64,000 bases of DNA from Mesostigma viride (Eukaryota; Streptophyta; Mesostigmatophyceae; Mesostigmatales; Mesostigmataceae): NCBI GenBank assembly GCA_009746045.1, contig RPFO01000213.1:11811553-11875552 (forward strand), read 5' to 3'. Numbering within the stretch: the first letter of the stretch is position 1; each line of letters opens with the position of its first letter. The notes beneath the pieces are model-generated. The model ran no database searches and was not told the origin of the DNA. It worked only from the letters and a program-made list of their open reading frames with translations. Both the position numbers and the translations under genes were made by a program. Below, in pieces: positions 9,212 through 20,400 of this stretch.

Positions 9212-9779
9212 ATCAAAGAGACAACCAGCGCAGGCCAGAAATCGGGAGAATCCGGACCATGGTAGCTCGAGCCTGCCGTTATCTTTTCCGCGTTTTCGAG
9301 TCGTTCAGGATGATGAAGATGAATGGTGATGGAAATGTGTATCCTTGTGCATTGAAATTATGGCTGGCTTACGTGTGGAGCGACTAGATGACCTAGACGG
9401 TGGGGCCGGAAACAGCATGCTTGATCAGGGCGTGTGTTTCTAGCCTAACTGGCCGGGAGTGTCTAGTGGTGAGCACCATTGCTGCGATCGCTCTCCCACC
9501 ATTTACGAGGAAATACCCGCAAATGGAAAACCACTGAAAAGGTCTAGCTAGTCAGTCATCACGTTAGCCATGCCATGATTCCAAACGTCCAAGAACTGCA
9601 CACGGTGCAAAGGCAAAAAGCCGGAGGACAGCACTTTCAAATGTGCGGCGGGAACCAAAAGCCCGCGGATGCCAGAAAACATCGTGTTGCGGCAGCGACG
9701 CGACGATGTGGACAACGAATCCAGTGCCAAGCTCGGAACGGCCGCAAAGGAGATCTGGCATCACAGGGTTCAGATGTGC
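9212..9779 (-). repeat. Pseudo-LTR, 3' copy (coding orientation)
   Basis: Direct repeat of 13762-14330, near-identical over ~568 bases. It begins TATCAAAGAGACAACC and ends CAGATGTGC. The stop codon of the reverse transcriptase (9770) falls within its last 10 bases, so the repeat is essentially the element's 3' non-coding region. Confidence 0.9.
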
Positions 9780-11785
9780 GGAGATACTATGCGATCCAGC
9801 CGGTCCACGACCTGTTTGTAGAGCTTGTGCCAAGGGGCAGCACCGAACAGATGTGGGTGACGTTGCAAAAAACATCGGACTTGACGGAGCATAATGGCTC
9901 GGTCATAGTCTTTGACCAATAAACGCTGCAAGAGTTCAACAAGAGTCGTGATGAAATCAACACGATAAGAACAAAGACGGGAAAAACGATGTAACTGAGA
10001 AAGAACAACACCATATTTTGCTGTGTGGGAAAGGAGACTGTGAATATCGGGGTAACGAATAAAAGGAATTTGCTGGTATTTAGGATCCTTGCGCTTATCA
10101 TAGATAGCCGTACGCCAGCCCTTCTTGTTATGGGTAATGTTAAGATCGAGGTAATTGCAATGAGTATCCTCCGACGTGAGCTTTAATGTGAGGGACGCTT
10201 GCGGGTAGATGCCAGGCAGACCAGCGGTGATATACAAATGGGTTGCGAAATCAGGGTTGTCGAAAGCGATGACATCATCAATGTATCGACATGTATGGAT
10301 AAAACGCCTGATGAGAACATCATCGTTTGAGGCAATGAGATTCTCCATGAATGCAAGCTCATAAGTGTATAGATAGAGGTTTGCAAGGAGCCCGGCACAG
10401 TTAGTGCCCATAGGGATGCCGATAGCTTGTTGGTATACATTGCCCGCAAAACAGATGAAGGTGTTATCAACAAGATAAGAGATCCAATGGACAAGGTCAG
10501 CCTTCGTGATAATATAATTATAACCATCCCGCACGATAGCACCTGCCGCGATCCCTGAGAGCCACGTTGCCGTGGGCTTGGTCTGAGAAACACGCACGTG
10601 CAGGTGGTTGCGCCCGTGAGGCCTACGTGCATACAGACGAGTAAGGAGGCTATCTAAACGAGCTTTCAAATCGTGCAAATCTAGTGTGGTATATAGAGTG
10701 GTGAAATCATAGGTGGCTATGGGCATAGGTATACGTTTCTCTGCTGCTGTCTTAGAACGGCTAAGGGCGGCAAGGCGTAGGCGTACTTGGGCTGAGTCTA
10801 TGACGATCCAACTACCAGCGCATTCATACCCGGCATTCGACAGCACCTCCACCCATAATGCATTGGCTTCGGGGAGAAGAGCATTCAAAGCATGGCAGAT
10901 GAGTTTCGAGAGAGGCATCAGTGGGGCTGAATGCGACGCAGCAATGGTGCGCAAAGCAACAGGAGTTTTGTGCAGCTTAAGAGTGAGATACAGATATGGG
11001 AACGTAGTGGTGGTGGCGCGTCGCTGCCGCTTAAGGAATGCCCGAGCAAAAATGTTTTGGCTGTGCAGAAAAGCCCGATGAGCAGCGGTGATACTGGCGG
11101 TGGACTGTGCACGCTGAACATAGGTAGGGCTGGACGCCAACTCGTGTTGCAAAGTAGCAAGGTAGTGCTTCTTGCATATGAAAGCAAAGTTGTTGGCACT
11201 CTTGTCAACACACGTGATGATAAAGTCCTGCTTGAAGTGGTCAAGAAGTGCTTTATCTGTGGTGTTGAGCCAGGTGGTGCGGTGGACCTGCTGGAGACGG
11301 TAATCAAGCCTGGTGAGACGTGCATTGCATTCGTGAATGACGGCGCGAAACCACGGTTCCATGGCAAGGGGAGCAAGCTGTAGGTCCGTGCTCATGGCAT
11401 TGCAAAATTTGCGCAGTGATGTGGAGAGCAGTGCATTCACCTCTTTGGCACACGTGCGCTGGACCCACGGCCGAAACTTGGTGCCTTTGGCAAAAAGGTC
11501 TACAAGCGTGTGGCTCGGCAGGATGCTGAGGTCAGCGGTCATGACGTGCTGTGAGGTGGGATCAAGGTACTTGAAATACCGTTGTTGTTGGCAGGGGCAG
11601 GGCCCTGCCAAGATGGTGGCCAGCTCGGTGGGCGTTGTATCGCGGCTGACCTTCCCGTTGCTGAAAACCATTTGTCCCAAGGTGGGAGAGTAATGCCAGG
11701 CGCAATGGGAGTGCCGAAAGTGTTGCGCACCACGAGCGGCATCGCAGCCTGCACTTGCGGCAAATGCAGAATGTGTGGCAAACAC
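9770..11785 (-). CDS. Penelope-like reverse transcriptase
   Basis: 671 codons as an open frame; the functional protein starts in the other frame (see 11539-12825). Residues about 61-86 hold a C-x-C motif (PCPCQQQ) followed by QHVMTADLSIL, seen in Penelope-type proteins before the RT. The RT core shows YLTLKLHKTP and RTIAA. Motif A is IATYDFTTLYTTLDL with D360, motif B is QQAIGIPMGTNCAG (about 452-465) and motif C is RYIDDVIAF with YIDD at 501-504. C-terminally it has LDLNITHNK and a helical thumb-like end. All catalytic aspartates are present. It overlaps the nuclease frame by ~250 bases in another frame, implying one frameshift near 11,600-11,700. Confidence 0.88.
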   Translation of the reverse strand: MFATHSAFAASAGCDAARGAQHFRHSHCAWHYSPTLGQMVFSNGKVSRDTTPTELATILAGPCPCQQQRYFKYLDPTSQHVMTADLSILPSHTLVDLFAKGTKFRPWVQRTCAKEVNALLSTSLRKFCNAMSTDLQLAPLAMEPWFRAVIHECNARLTRLDYRLQQVHRTTWLNTTDKALLDHFKQDFIITCVDKSANNFAFICKKHYLATLQHELASSPTYVQRAQSTASITAAHRAFLHSQNIFARAFLKRQRRATTTTFPYLYLTLKLHKTPVALRTIAASHSAPLMPLSKLICHALNALLPEANALWVEVLSNAGYECAGSWIVIDSAQVRLRLAALSRSKTAAEKRIPMPIATYDFTTLYTTLDLHDLKARLDSLLTRLYARRPHGRNHLHVRVSQTKPTATWLSGIAAGAIVRDGYNYIITKADLVHWISYLVDNTFICFAGNVYQQAIGIPMGTNCAGLLANLYLYTYELAFMENLIASNDDVLIRRFIHTCRYIDDVIAFDNPDFATHLYITAGLPGIYPQASLTLKLTSEDTHCNYLDLNITHNKKGWRTAIYDKRKDPKYQQIPFIRYPDIHSLLSHTAKYGVVLSQLHRFSRLCSYRVDFITTLVELLQRLLVKDYDRAIMLRQVRCFLQRHPHLFGAAPWHKLYKQVVDRLDRIVSPHI

Positions 11786-12825
11786 AGCTCATCCATCGCA
11801 GCATGAATGAAAGGTGAGATCAGCAAACGGCGCGGACGCAGTGCATCTGCATTCCCATTGACACGGTGCCGAATGATACGTGAGAGAAGGCCTCGCAGAC
11901 TAGTGGCATGGGAGCGGGGGACTTGCAGATCAGCTGGGGAGCACGACCCGACGGCAATGTGTAAGCTGGTAAGCTTCTTCAAGCTGCAGGCTTCGAGATA
12001 GGATGCATGAAAGTTGCCGCGTTGCATAAGCCGAGACATGTGACGTAAGCAGCGGAGACTGGTGGAGTAAAGGGAAGGATCGGTGGACACATGTGTGGAA
12101 GGTGGAGGGGCCGGGGTGACGCTGGGGGGATAGGGGCGATATGGGTGGAGATTGTGCTTCAGACGCCAGGCACGGATGAACATAAGAGGGCGGGGACGGA
12201 GGGGAGGCGGGCGGCGGCGAGACCGAGCTTTGAAACTCTTGCCTTCAATGCAAAAACCGTGGGGCAGAAATGCATGTAACATTCGTTTCCAAAACGTTTC
12301 CCGATGCCCTGCGGCTTTGCGAAAAGCGGCGCCGGTAAAGGTGCCGGGGACATGTTCCAAGGGGACGACTCGCCAATCCCACCACCCGTATTGGGCCATG
12401 GCGCCATGTAGGGGGGTGTCGTCGTTGGCGGCAGGGCGGCCAATATGAAGGCGGCGTGCCGCTCGGACATGTTCCTGAAAACGCGTCCAGGCATCCCGTT
12501 GCGTCTGGCCAACGTAGATACGCTGAGGGTACCTGCGGTTGTAAATGGCATAAATGACGCGATGGGTGCTTACGGGGTGTGGGCGAGTGGAGTTGGTAAG
12601 CGACAAATGCGTGCGCTGTAAGCGCCGGAGGCGACGTAGAGTATGGTCATCCTTGCAGTGATGGTTATGGCGCGTGTTGATGCGACAACGCTTCCGCCAT
12701 GCCTGTGAGGAGATACGATAGGGGAACTGCCGAGAAATAGCAGTGTACTTCCGGTAATCAATGCCACTGGATTGCCGTATTCTGTGGAGGGTAAGAGCAT
12801 GCCAGAAAGTCATAAGGTGTTTCAT
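11539..12825 (-). CDS. GIY-YIG endonuclease domain of the Penelope-like element
   Basis: 428 codons. Residues about 90-125 carry the GIY-YIG core: VIYAIYNRRY, then RIYVGQTQRDAWTRFQEHV, with the expected Tyr, Gly and Arg. About 55 residues further on HRETFWKRML supplies the usual catalytic Glu. The middle part is basic and proline-rich; the end (LLSRIIRHRV, ISPFIHAAMDEL) leads into the RT. It normally forms one polypeptide with the RT. Here the last ~80 codons are shared out of frame with the RT frame, so the copy carries a single frameshift. Start chosen at the first Met of the open frame; 12826-13761 would be the 5' non-coding part. Confidence 0.85.
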   Translation of the reverse strand: MKHLMTFWHALTLHRIRQSSGIDYRKYTAISRQFPYRISSQAWRKRCRINTRHNHHCKDDHTLRRLRRLQRTHLSLTNSTRPHPVSTHRVIYAIYNRRYPQRIYVGQTQRDAWTRFQEHVRAARRLHIGRPAANDDTPLHGAMAQYGWWDWRVVPLEHVPGTFTGAAFRKAAGHRETFWKRMLHAFLPHGFCIEGKSFKARSRRRPPPLRPRPLMFIRAWRLKHNLHPYRPYPPSVTPAPPPSTHVSTDPSLYSTSLRCLRHMSRLMQRGNFHASYLEACSLKKLTSLHIAVGSCSPADLQVPRSHATSLRGLLSRIIRHRVNGNADALRPRRLLISPFIHAAMDELCLPHILHLPQVQAAMPLVVRNTFGTPIAPGITLPPWDKWFSATGRSAAIQRPPSWPPSWQGPAPANNNGISSTLIPPHSTS

Positions 12826-13761
12826 GATGATTCAGATGCACTGAGAGCTAAGACATCAAACAGAACCAGAGCGGAGCATATTGAGGTAAGTCAATATTCA
12901 CTGCGTAACACCCGTTACGCGATAGCGGTGGTCCATGATGCATCTCCCCGGGGCAGGATGTGGCTAACAACACAGCTGAATGGACTCGGAACATGTGGAT
13001 TCCCAGTGGGGGGGCCTTCCAATTGTCATACTTGACACCTCTTTCCTGTAACGAAAAGATTTCCCTTCTTCATGTTCCAGATGAGTCACCGTGCTCCTGC
13101 CTTTGTGTTTTTTTGGCGTTTGTAAAGAGATATGGGAGGGTAAACAAAAGCAAAGGCTGATATTGCCGTGTGGGGGGCCCGATCCTTGGTTAGTCTCTCA
13201 AGTGCCCACAGAAAAACACGAGAGTAGCACACACAGCGCGCAGCCCAGCCTAGCTCCCTCAGTAAAAGTAAAAGAAAAAGGACAAGAACAGCAAAACAAA
13301 CGAGAACAAGAAAAAGAACAAAACACAGACACGTAGTGCAATGTGAGCGGAATGATGGAGGAAGGTGAGAGGGGGACATCGTATTGAATGTGTAGGCATT
13401 GAGGCAGCCGAAGCGTCCCATCCCCGGGTACATTCGTGGCTTTCAAAAAAGCCACAACCTGCGTGGAAGAGGAAAATGCAGGAACGATGAGTATGATCCT
13501 GAAAACGAGGTTGAGGAAACGCGGAGAGGAAATGCCGGCCGCTGAAACGATTCCGATGGAACTATGGGTTTCGCCGACATGAGGCGGTGCAGCTGACTAT
13601 CTCTATGGTGTCGTGTGTGACCGGGAGTGCCGGTTCACGTGCGCACTCGTCGGACTAGCCCGACGACATGTGTGCTTGGTTGCCCACGGCTGAAATCCTC
13701 TTGCCCGTCATGCAAAGGCCACGCCTCCTAGCCGAAAACGAACTATATTCAACCAATCTAA
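12826..13761 (-). other. 5' non-coding region of the Penelope-like element
   Basis: About 940 bases between the nuclease frame and the second pseudo-LTR. Short frames occur on both strands but none resembles a known protein. An A/G-rich run at about 13265-13325 is the only compositional feature. Confidence 0.5.
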
Positions 13762-14330
13762 TATCAAAGAGACAACCAGCGCAGGCCAGAAATCGGGAGA
13801 ATCCGGACCATGGTAGCTCGAGCCTGCCGTTATCTTTTCCGCGTTTTCGAGTCGTTCAGGATGATGAAGATGAATGGTGATGGAAATGTGTATCCTTGTG
13901 CATTGAAATTATGGCTGGCTTACGTGTGGAGCGACTAGATGACCTAGACGGTGGGGCCGGAAACAGCATGCTTGATCAGGGCGTGTGTTTCTAGCCTAAC
14001 TGGCCGGGAGTGTCTAGTGGTGAGCACCATTGCTGCGATCGCTCTCCCACCATTTACGAGGAAATACCCGCAAATGGAAAACCACTGAAAAGGTCTAGCT
14101 AGTCAGTCATCACGTTAGCCATGCCATGATTCCAAACGTCCAAGAACTGCACACGGTGCAAAGGCAAAAAGCCGGAGGACAGCACTTTCAAATGTGCGGC
14201 GGGAACCAAAAGCCCGCGGATGCCAGAAAACATCGTGTTGCGGCAGCGACGCGACGATGTGGACAACGAATCCAGTGCCAAGCTCGGAACGGCCGCAAAG
14301 GAGATCTGGCATCACAGGGTTCAGATGTGC
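13762..14330 (-). repeat. Pseudo-LTR, 5' copy (coding orientation)
   Basis: Direct copy of 9212-9779, differing by about one indel and few changes. It ends at the same base relative to the RT stop. It is therefore the 3' end of an upstream tandem partner that has lost its coding part. Confidence 0.9.
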
Positions 14331-14470
14331 TTATGCTCACGTGACGCAGTCACGTGTACATTCACTAAGGGCTTATGTTCACGTGACGCAGTCACGTTTA
14401 CAATAATTAATTAAATAAATAAATAAATAATTAATTAATAGACACGTGACTGCGTCACGTGAGCATAAGT
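14330..14470. repeat. Short palindromic element with CACGTGACTGCGTCACGTG ends
   Basis: A 27-base sequence at 14330-14356 is the perfect reverse complement of 14444-14470; each contains CACGTGACTGCGTCACGTG or its complement and GCATAAG/CTTATGC. A third, slightly changed copy lies inside (about 14373-14398). The core is (TTAA/TAAA)n. The right end recurs at 62165-62191 with its flank. It looks like a small foldback or MITE-type repeat, class unknown. Confidence 0.7.
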
Positions 14471-15800
14471 CCACAGTGGGAGGGGAACATGGGATGGAAT
14501 GGATTAATTAATTAATTAATTAAACTCGTGCTCCCGTTGGGGAGTCACGGAGCACCGAAGTGCTTTTAATCCCTGTGTGTGCACTACAGGAGAAAGGGCA
14601 GAGACCCCCAGTCTCCTTCATGCCAAAGGCATGCCACAGCTGCAATCGGGCGCGGCTAGCTAAAAGGACAGGCTAGCGATCCGGCAAACTGTGGGTGCAA
14701 TAAGACCCATGTGAGCATATCATAGCAAGGAGCGTGGGCAAGTAATCTGAACATAGCCAGGGCGTAGCATGGCTGTACTATAGAACTAGGCTAAGGCTAT
14801 GGCTGGTTGTGTACCGTGCGTTGGCGGCACGTGACTAGGTGTGTTGGCACAGCTAGGCAAACATTCTAGGCATGGCTGCCTTAGCTACAGTGACTCCAAT
14901 GGTTACAAATGGAATGGATGGTGTAAGCTATCTAGGTCCTAGTTACAGGGTTGCGGGCACCACGGCCCGAATCGCGCGCGCTATGAATGCCATACGCGGT
15001 CACACGCGGAGCGGCCCCCCACAGACTTGGGGGTGGTCTCCTTCATCACTACTTGCCATCTATCCTTGCGTACCATCTGCCTGCATATAACAGACAAGCC
15101 AGGAGGCTGCCCGGGTGTGAGCCCGTCACGTCTAGTGTAGCACATGTCCATGCCGAGTCTAGAAGTCCACAGGTGGCGGCCCTGCCGCGCACGGCCTGGG
15201 GCACACCAGGTGAGGACATATCGCCCAGGCTGGGCGGGCTTGGTGCCAGCTAGTCTATCTGATGTGTCTACCTGATCTGTGCGGGCCAGGTGCCCGGCTA
15301 GGCCCCGGCGCCTGTGCCTAATAATGTGGGAAACATAGGGCAAAGATCAGCGTACAAATCGTCATTACTAATGTGCAAACCAAAGGGCCGGCCTTGCGCA
15401 GCATCTTGGCGACGTTGCCGTCGAGTCGTTGCTCCAGCTCCTGCGTCAGTGTCCAGGTCGATCTTGGCGCCGTAGGTCAGGATCTTCAGAATGACGACCT
15501 TGAAGAGGTCACGCTTGACGATCCGGGGTAGGGCGGGGTTGCTCCACCAGCGGCGGTGGTCATGGAGTTGCGCCCACGCCATGCCGATCCGTGTCGTCAG
15601 GTCGTCCTCGCAGTCGGGAAGCCAACTGCCGAGCAGCTTGAAGCGGCCTAAAGTAGGGTCGTCTAAGGCGGAGTGTGGGTGGGGGCCCTGCCATGCCGAT
15701 CGAGGGCCAGGGCCTCCGTTTTGGGGCTGATTTCTAGACCAACCGCCCGAGCCTCGAGCGCCAGGCAGTCCAGCCAAAGTTGGGCAGACTGCGGCTTCTC
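14471..15800 (-). pseudogene. LINE-C, 3' half on the minus strand
   Basis: Minus-strand frames 15777-15298 and 15343-14981 give FKLLGSWLPDCEDDL, RIGMAWAQL, RDLFKVVILKILTYGA, RGLAGHLARTDQVDT, then VVMKETTPKS...VWHS and a stop near 14981. This is the C-terminal pol region of a LINE related to LINE-B. The frames are broken, so it is a relic. Its 3' region (14980-14490) is the inverted partner of 8683-9207 and ends in a TTAA-type tail at about 14505-14525. A TTAA run at 15812-15828 lies beyond the 5' break. Confidence 0.8.
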
Positions 15801-17086
15801 GATGAGCGTGATGTAATTAATTAATTAATGCCGCCTGGGTGCCTGCACAAAGTTCTAAAAGGAGCAGGGAAAGCTCACTATCCAAGCACCTTCAAATCAA
15901 CGCACCATGGAAGGCCATGGCCGCAGCATGACAGACAAACCTAACTTAATGTTGCTGTGCAAAACATTGGCTGTACGCAATCCATCAATGGATCTACGGA
16001 GCAAAAACGTTGGAGAGAGTAACCTTGTAGGAAAAAAAAAACATATCAATTACCAGCAGCCGACACTTGCATTGAGCAGCCTAGCTCCTGCAGAACAGCA
16101 AAGTGCCAGGAATGAGGAATCTGGGGTTTATTTGCGTGAAATCCCCAGAAATTCAAATCGACGATGCGATCGGAGGGCCATCAACGAGCCACCAATTCAC
16201 GAGACTGATGCCGGACCTTGCTTCTTAAAGCCATTCCCCCTGTGAACAACGAGAAGAGCTTGCCTGCCCATGTGTGTGCCGCCCACAAGCTCCCCGAGGG
16301 TCCAGCCACAACATGCTTGGGTCTTCCTTTCCCAAGGCAACCTTCTTTTGGCAGTAGGTCACCATCCAAAGATGCGAAAATGTACAATTTGGCCACCTGC
16401 CGTTGCGTCACGAGGCGATGGGAGGGACCATGTCATCTAACCTCACAGTTGTTTGGACGCTGGCCAGCTCCCCCGCCCAACAAGCGATGCCAACCATGTA
16501 TGTTTCACAAGGGGGTGGCGAAAAAAGCCAGCTTGGGCGCGGCATCACCCGTGGGCTGTTAGTCTTGTGGGCCAGCTGACCAAGCAATCCCTAAGCAGCC
16601 ATCGCTTATCATCCGCTAGATTGGCATCGCAAGCAAGGCGTAGATTGGGTTGCATGCCTCTCGGGCGTGACCAACTCCCACTTGCCTCCTTCTCTGGATG
16701 CCTCACAACCATTAGCATCCCGTTTAAAGCTCTGTCCCTCCATCCTCCACGAGCGCCATTTATTGCTCCCATGCCTCCTATGATCTGACACACACCTCCC
16801 TCCCTCATCCACCTATCATCAATGTCCCTCCCCCCTCCGATTCTTTTCGCCTGGATCCACCCAACCTTCATCTGTCCACCTTGAAGTTCTACAGTCATAT
16901 ACCCTCCCCCTTCGCTTGCCCACCATTCACTTATCACTCGTCAATGTTAACTTTGGTAGTTCTTGCCTCCCCCCTGCCTTGGCCACCCCTTGCTTGCCCA
17001 CCCCTCACTTGACCACCTTCACATTGCCGTAGTTGGCCACCATCACTCTTCCACCATGGTCCGCTCGCCAGCCCGCCATTTACCCC
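15801..17086. other. Region downstream of the PA-domain gene, no gene recognised
   Basis: Small frames on both strands, none recognisable. The first ~200 bases may still be retroelement. The pyrimidine-rich part at 16740-17086 adjoins the stop codon of the minus-strand gene and probably includes its 3' untranslated region. No poly(A) signal is clear. Confidence 0.4.
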
Positions 17087-17401
17087 TCACTTGTCCACTT
17101 TAAACTTGTACATCTCCAGGTCCGCCTCATGCACCGCGGGCTGCCGCGAGACCTCGATCGCTGCCTCCATGTCATGCGCAAGCGGGTTGAACTCGTTACG
17201 GACCAGCAGACCGTCGCCTTCCCCTGCTTCCACCTGCGTCTGCACACCGGCCTCAAACTGGCGGTACGATTTCCAGCGCACGTACCAGCGGCGGTAGAGG
17301 AAGACAAGAATGAGAGTGATCACCGTGGCAGACACGGAGGCGATCGCAATGCCTGCTTTTGCGCCCTTGGATGGTCCGCTGCCTCCACCGCCGTCCGAGT
17401 C
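17087..17401 (-). CDS. Last exon of the PA-domain gene: transmembrane helix and cytosolic tail
   Basis: Opens after a GGACAG| acceptor with a Gly/Ser-rich spacer (DSDGGGGSGPSKGAK). It then has the helix AGIAIASVSATVITLILVFLY, the stop-transfer RRWYVRWKSYRQFE, and an acidic tail containing NEFNPLAHDM, ending EMYKFKVDK. Basic residues on the C-terminal side place the tail in the cytosol. Confidence 0.85.
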   Translation of the reverse strand, partial: DSDGGGGSGPSKGAKAGIAIASVSATVITLILVFLYRRWYVRWKSYRQFEAGVQTQVEAGEGDGLLVRNEFNPLAHDMEAAIEVSRQPAVHEADLEMYKFKVDK

Positions 17402-20400
17402 CTGTCCGGCGAAAAGCATTGTGGAGTTGTGGAGTCACGTTGACGGGCGTCAGTGCGGGAGCGTGAGGGATAACAGACCACACAGTCAGCACGTTTGAAA
17501 TTTCGACTGAGCCACAGCGCAGGCGCTTGTGTGCAGGAGAGCATTGCACACAAACCGGGGGGCACTGCATAAGATTGCAGGACACAAGGGACTCTTGAGG
17601 AGACCCTCCGTTGCAGAGGACATGGGGAAGACGGAGCATTTAGTGACCTCGGCGGGTGAGCCCACCGTATTCGCAAGGCGCCCCCCCCCCCATCCCACCC
17701 TTGGGGCTGGCTTGCGATAATGTTGACGTGTGTGCAAGTGCGTCAAGTGAGAGAGAGTGAGCTGGAGTGAGCGAACATGTTCTAAATAACCCTGATTAGA
17801 TAATGTTGACGTGTGTGCAAGTGCGTCAAGTGAAAGAGAGTGAGCTGGAGTGAGCTGACATGTTGTAAATAACCCTAATTAATGGATTGATGTGAAGCAC
17901 TGGATGGTCACATCACACCAGAAGTATACAGAAGAAGGCCTACAGGAATTAATATCAGGACAGTGCCAATAAAAAACACGTACCATGGGAACCCAACGCA
18001 GTGCACAGCCGACAACAGAACCATCAGTATAAAGCACACTTTTATTGCCCAACAAGTGGCCATCATCATCCAAACGTTTCACACTACTACCAAACTAGCT
18101 AATCCCTTTTCGTTTGAAACAAAAATTAGGCCCAATCACAAAGCCACACAAATGCAAGGCACCACAAGCACGACCAGTGAACGCACATGGTTGCCCGGAG
18201 AGTGGCCATCATCCTACCGTCCCACACAAATACCAAACTAGATGATGCCTTCCCAAAACATGACCCAATGACACAGCCACAAAAATGCCATCACGCACGT
18301 TATTGCCCGGCGAGTCGCCGTCATCCCGCCGATGCGAGAACGGGATGGCCACGCCTTGTACGATACTCGGGAGCCGTAGCTGCACCGAGGCGTCCCCCAG
18401 GAGCCCCTGGCCGAGCCCCTCGTACGACTCCAACGCGGGTATGCTGAACGCCGGGATGCCCACGCGCTCGCGTATGCTGTCCTGAACGAGGGACACGACC
18501 TGGACGCCAGTACTCAGCACGATCAAGCCGAGACCTCCTGCTGCCTCGACGAGGTGGACCACGTTGGAGATGGGCCGCAGGCACACGATGTCGGACTCCT
18601 TTATGACGGCGATCTGAGGAGTGGGGGTACATGGGTGGAGAGGGTGGGGCGAATTGGCGTAGAGGGCAGTGTGAGTGGGTGGTTAGTTAATTTAATAAGC
18701 ACGTAGACTGCGTGAGTGGGTGGTTAGTTAATTTAATAAGCACGTAGACTGCGTGAGTGGGTGGTTAGTTAATTTAATAAGCACGTAGACTGCGTGAGTG
18801 GGTGGTTCATAAATTCGGTTGGATGGTCATTCGTCGGAGTTGGGCCGCAGGCGTGCAGGCACAAAAGTATGTTGGCTTGTTTGATCTGGCGAGAAATTGT
18901 AACATCCATGGCCCTGCGAATAACCACGGGGCGAGCTATCACGATACCTGGTAAGTGGCTGATATCGATCTGGTGGGAAGTGGGTGGTCGTTGAGTGGGG
19001 TGGGCTGTGTGGTGCGGTGGGTGGGATGAGTGGGTGACTAGGTGGCTAGTTGGTGGGGATAGGGATGAGTGATCCTGATGCCGGCCTCTTTGATGGTGAC
19101 AATCTGATGGGAAGTGGGGAGGAGGGGGTGGGGTTGGTGCGGTGGTTGGTTGGCAGGTTGGTTGGGTTTGATGATCATTGGTCGGAGTGGGTGGGGTGGG
19201 TTAGTTGGGCGGCTTGGAGGGTTTGATGGGTCCAGATGCCCATTGGTTACCTTAACTTGAGCTGGTTGGGCGGGTGGGTGGTCTGCCTCGTCAGGTGGGA
19301 CGGGTACAAGGCGTGGGTGGCCGCTCTGTACATGGGTGCATGCACGTTTGCCGATTCTGAAAAAAAATGCCACATAGTATGCCTGCTCGATGGCCAGATA
19401 AATGCATGCACGCTGTCCGATTGACCTTGTCTATTCGACGCACCCTCGCATTGAAATGGTCTGCTCTTGTCCACCTTTCTCTAATTACCACACACACCTT
19501 GTCCTTTACTATAAGCGAGGGCATATCAAAGGGGCTGTCCAGCTTGTCTAGGCATCCTCCCCCCACAAATCATCTGTGTACTTTCCCCCCCAACTTGTTC
19601 AGCGGCTCTCATCGAATTTCCGATTTGTCTACGCACCTTGTCTGCTAATGCTAGTGCACCAAACGGGCCTGTCTAGTAACTGCGCACACCTTGTCTGTTA
19701 GCGCACATGCATGATCGTCGAGGGGGGCTGCCCAGTTTGTTTGTCTTTGTGCACACACCTTGTCCGATGACACTTTGTCTGCTCTAATTTACCATTGCCT
19801 AATCAACAGACATACACACACGCACGCGCGCTCACTTGTCCAATGACCCCTTGTCTCCACCAGTCTACCCATGTCTCATTAACACACACACACGCACCTT
19901 GTCTGTTAACGCGAGCGCGGGCCCCTCGAAGGGGCTGTCCAGTTTGTCGCAGTACGAGCACATGGTGGCCATCTTGCACACGTCCTTCACCACCAGCTGC
20001 TCCACCAGGCCCGTCACCGACCGGTAGAAGTCAGGGTTGAACGATGCCTGGCCTGACAGGTAGATGCCGCGTAGGGAGGATGGTTCCACCACGGAGATCT
20101 GGTGGCGAGGCAAGCATAAATGTAGACCATGAAACACCAGTTTGTGAGCAAGAGATGGTGTCTGTAAGTTCCTAAGCAGCTTCTCGGTCGAGCGACAAGG
20201 GACAAAGATCTGGTGGTGGTGGAAAGCATTCTTACCCGACAAATTATAGGAGTTTGGGAACAAGAATATGCTATTTTTATAAAACGGCGACGGAGCTCTG
20301 GTGGTGGTACTGTACCTGTCATATAGCTCTATGCCATATGGTTCTGTACCTGCCACACAGCACTATGTAATACAGCACTGTACCTGTCAAATAGCTCTAT

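Larger units (their letters stand above)
9212..14330 (-). mobile_element. Penelope-like retroelement, N-terminal GIY-YIG (Chlamys/Naiad-like) with pseudo-LTRs
   Basis: Minus-strand element with a GIY-YIG endonuclease frame (12825-11539) in front of a Penelope-type reverse transcriptase frame (11785-9770). It is bounded by ~568-bp direct repeats at 9212-9779 and 13762-14330. Canonical Penelope elements carry GIY-YIG after the RT. The permuted order seen here is the one described for the Chlamys/Naiad group found in green algae, protists and invertebrates. Direct pseudo-LTRs from partial tandem copies are typical of Penelope-like elements. The two repeats are nearly identical, suggesting a young insertion. 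Confidence 0.85.
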
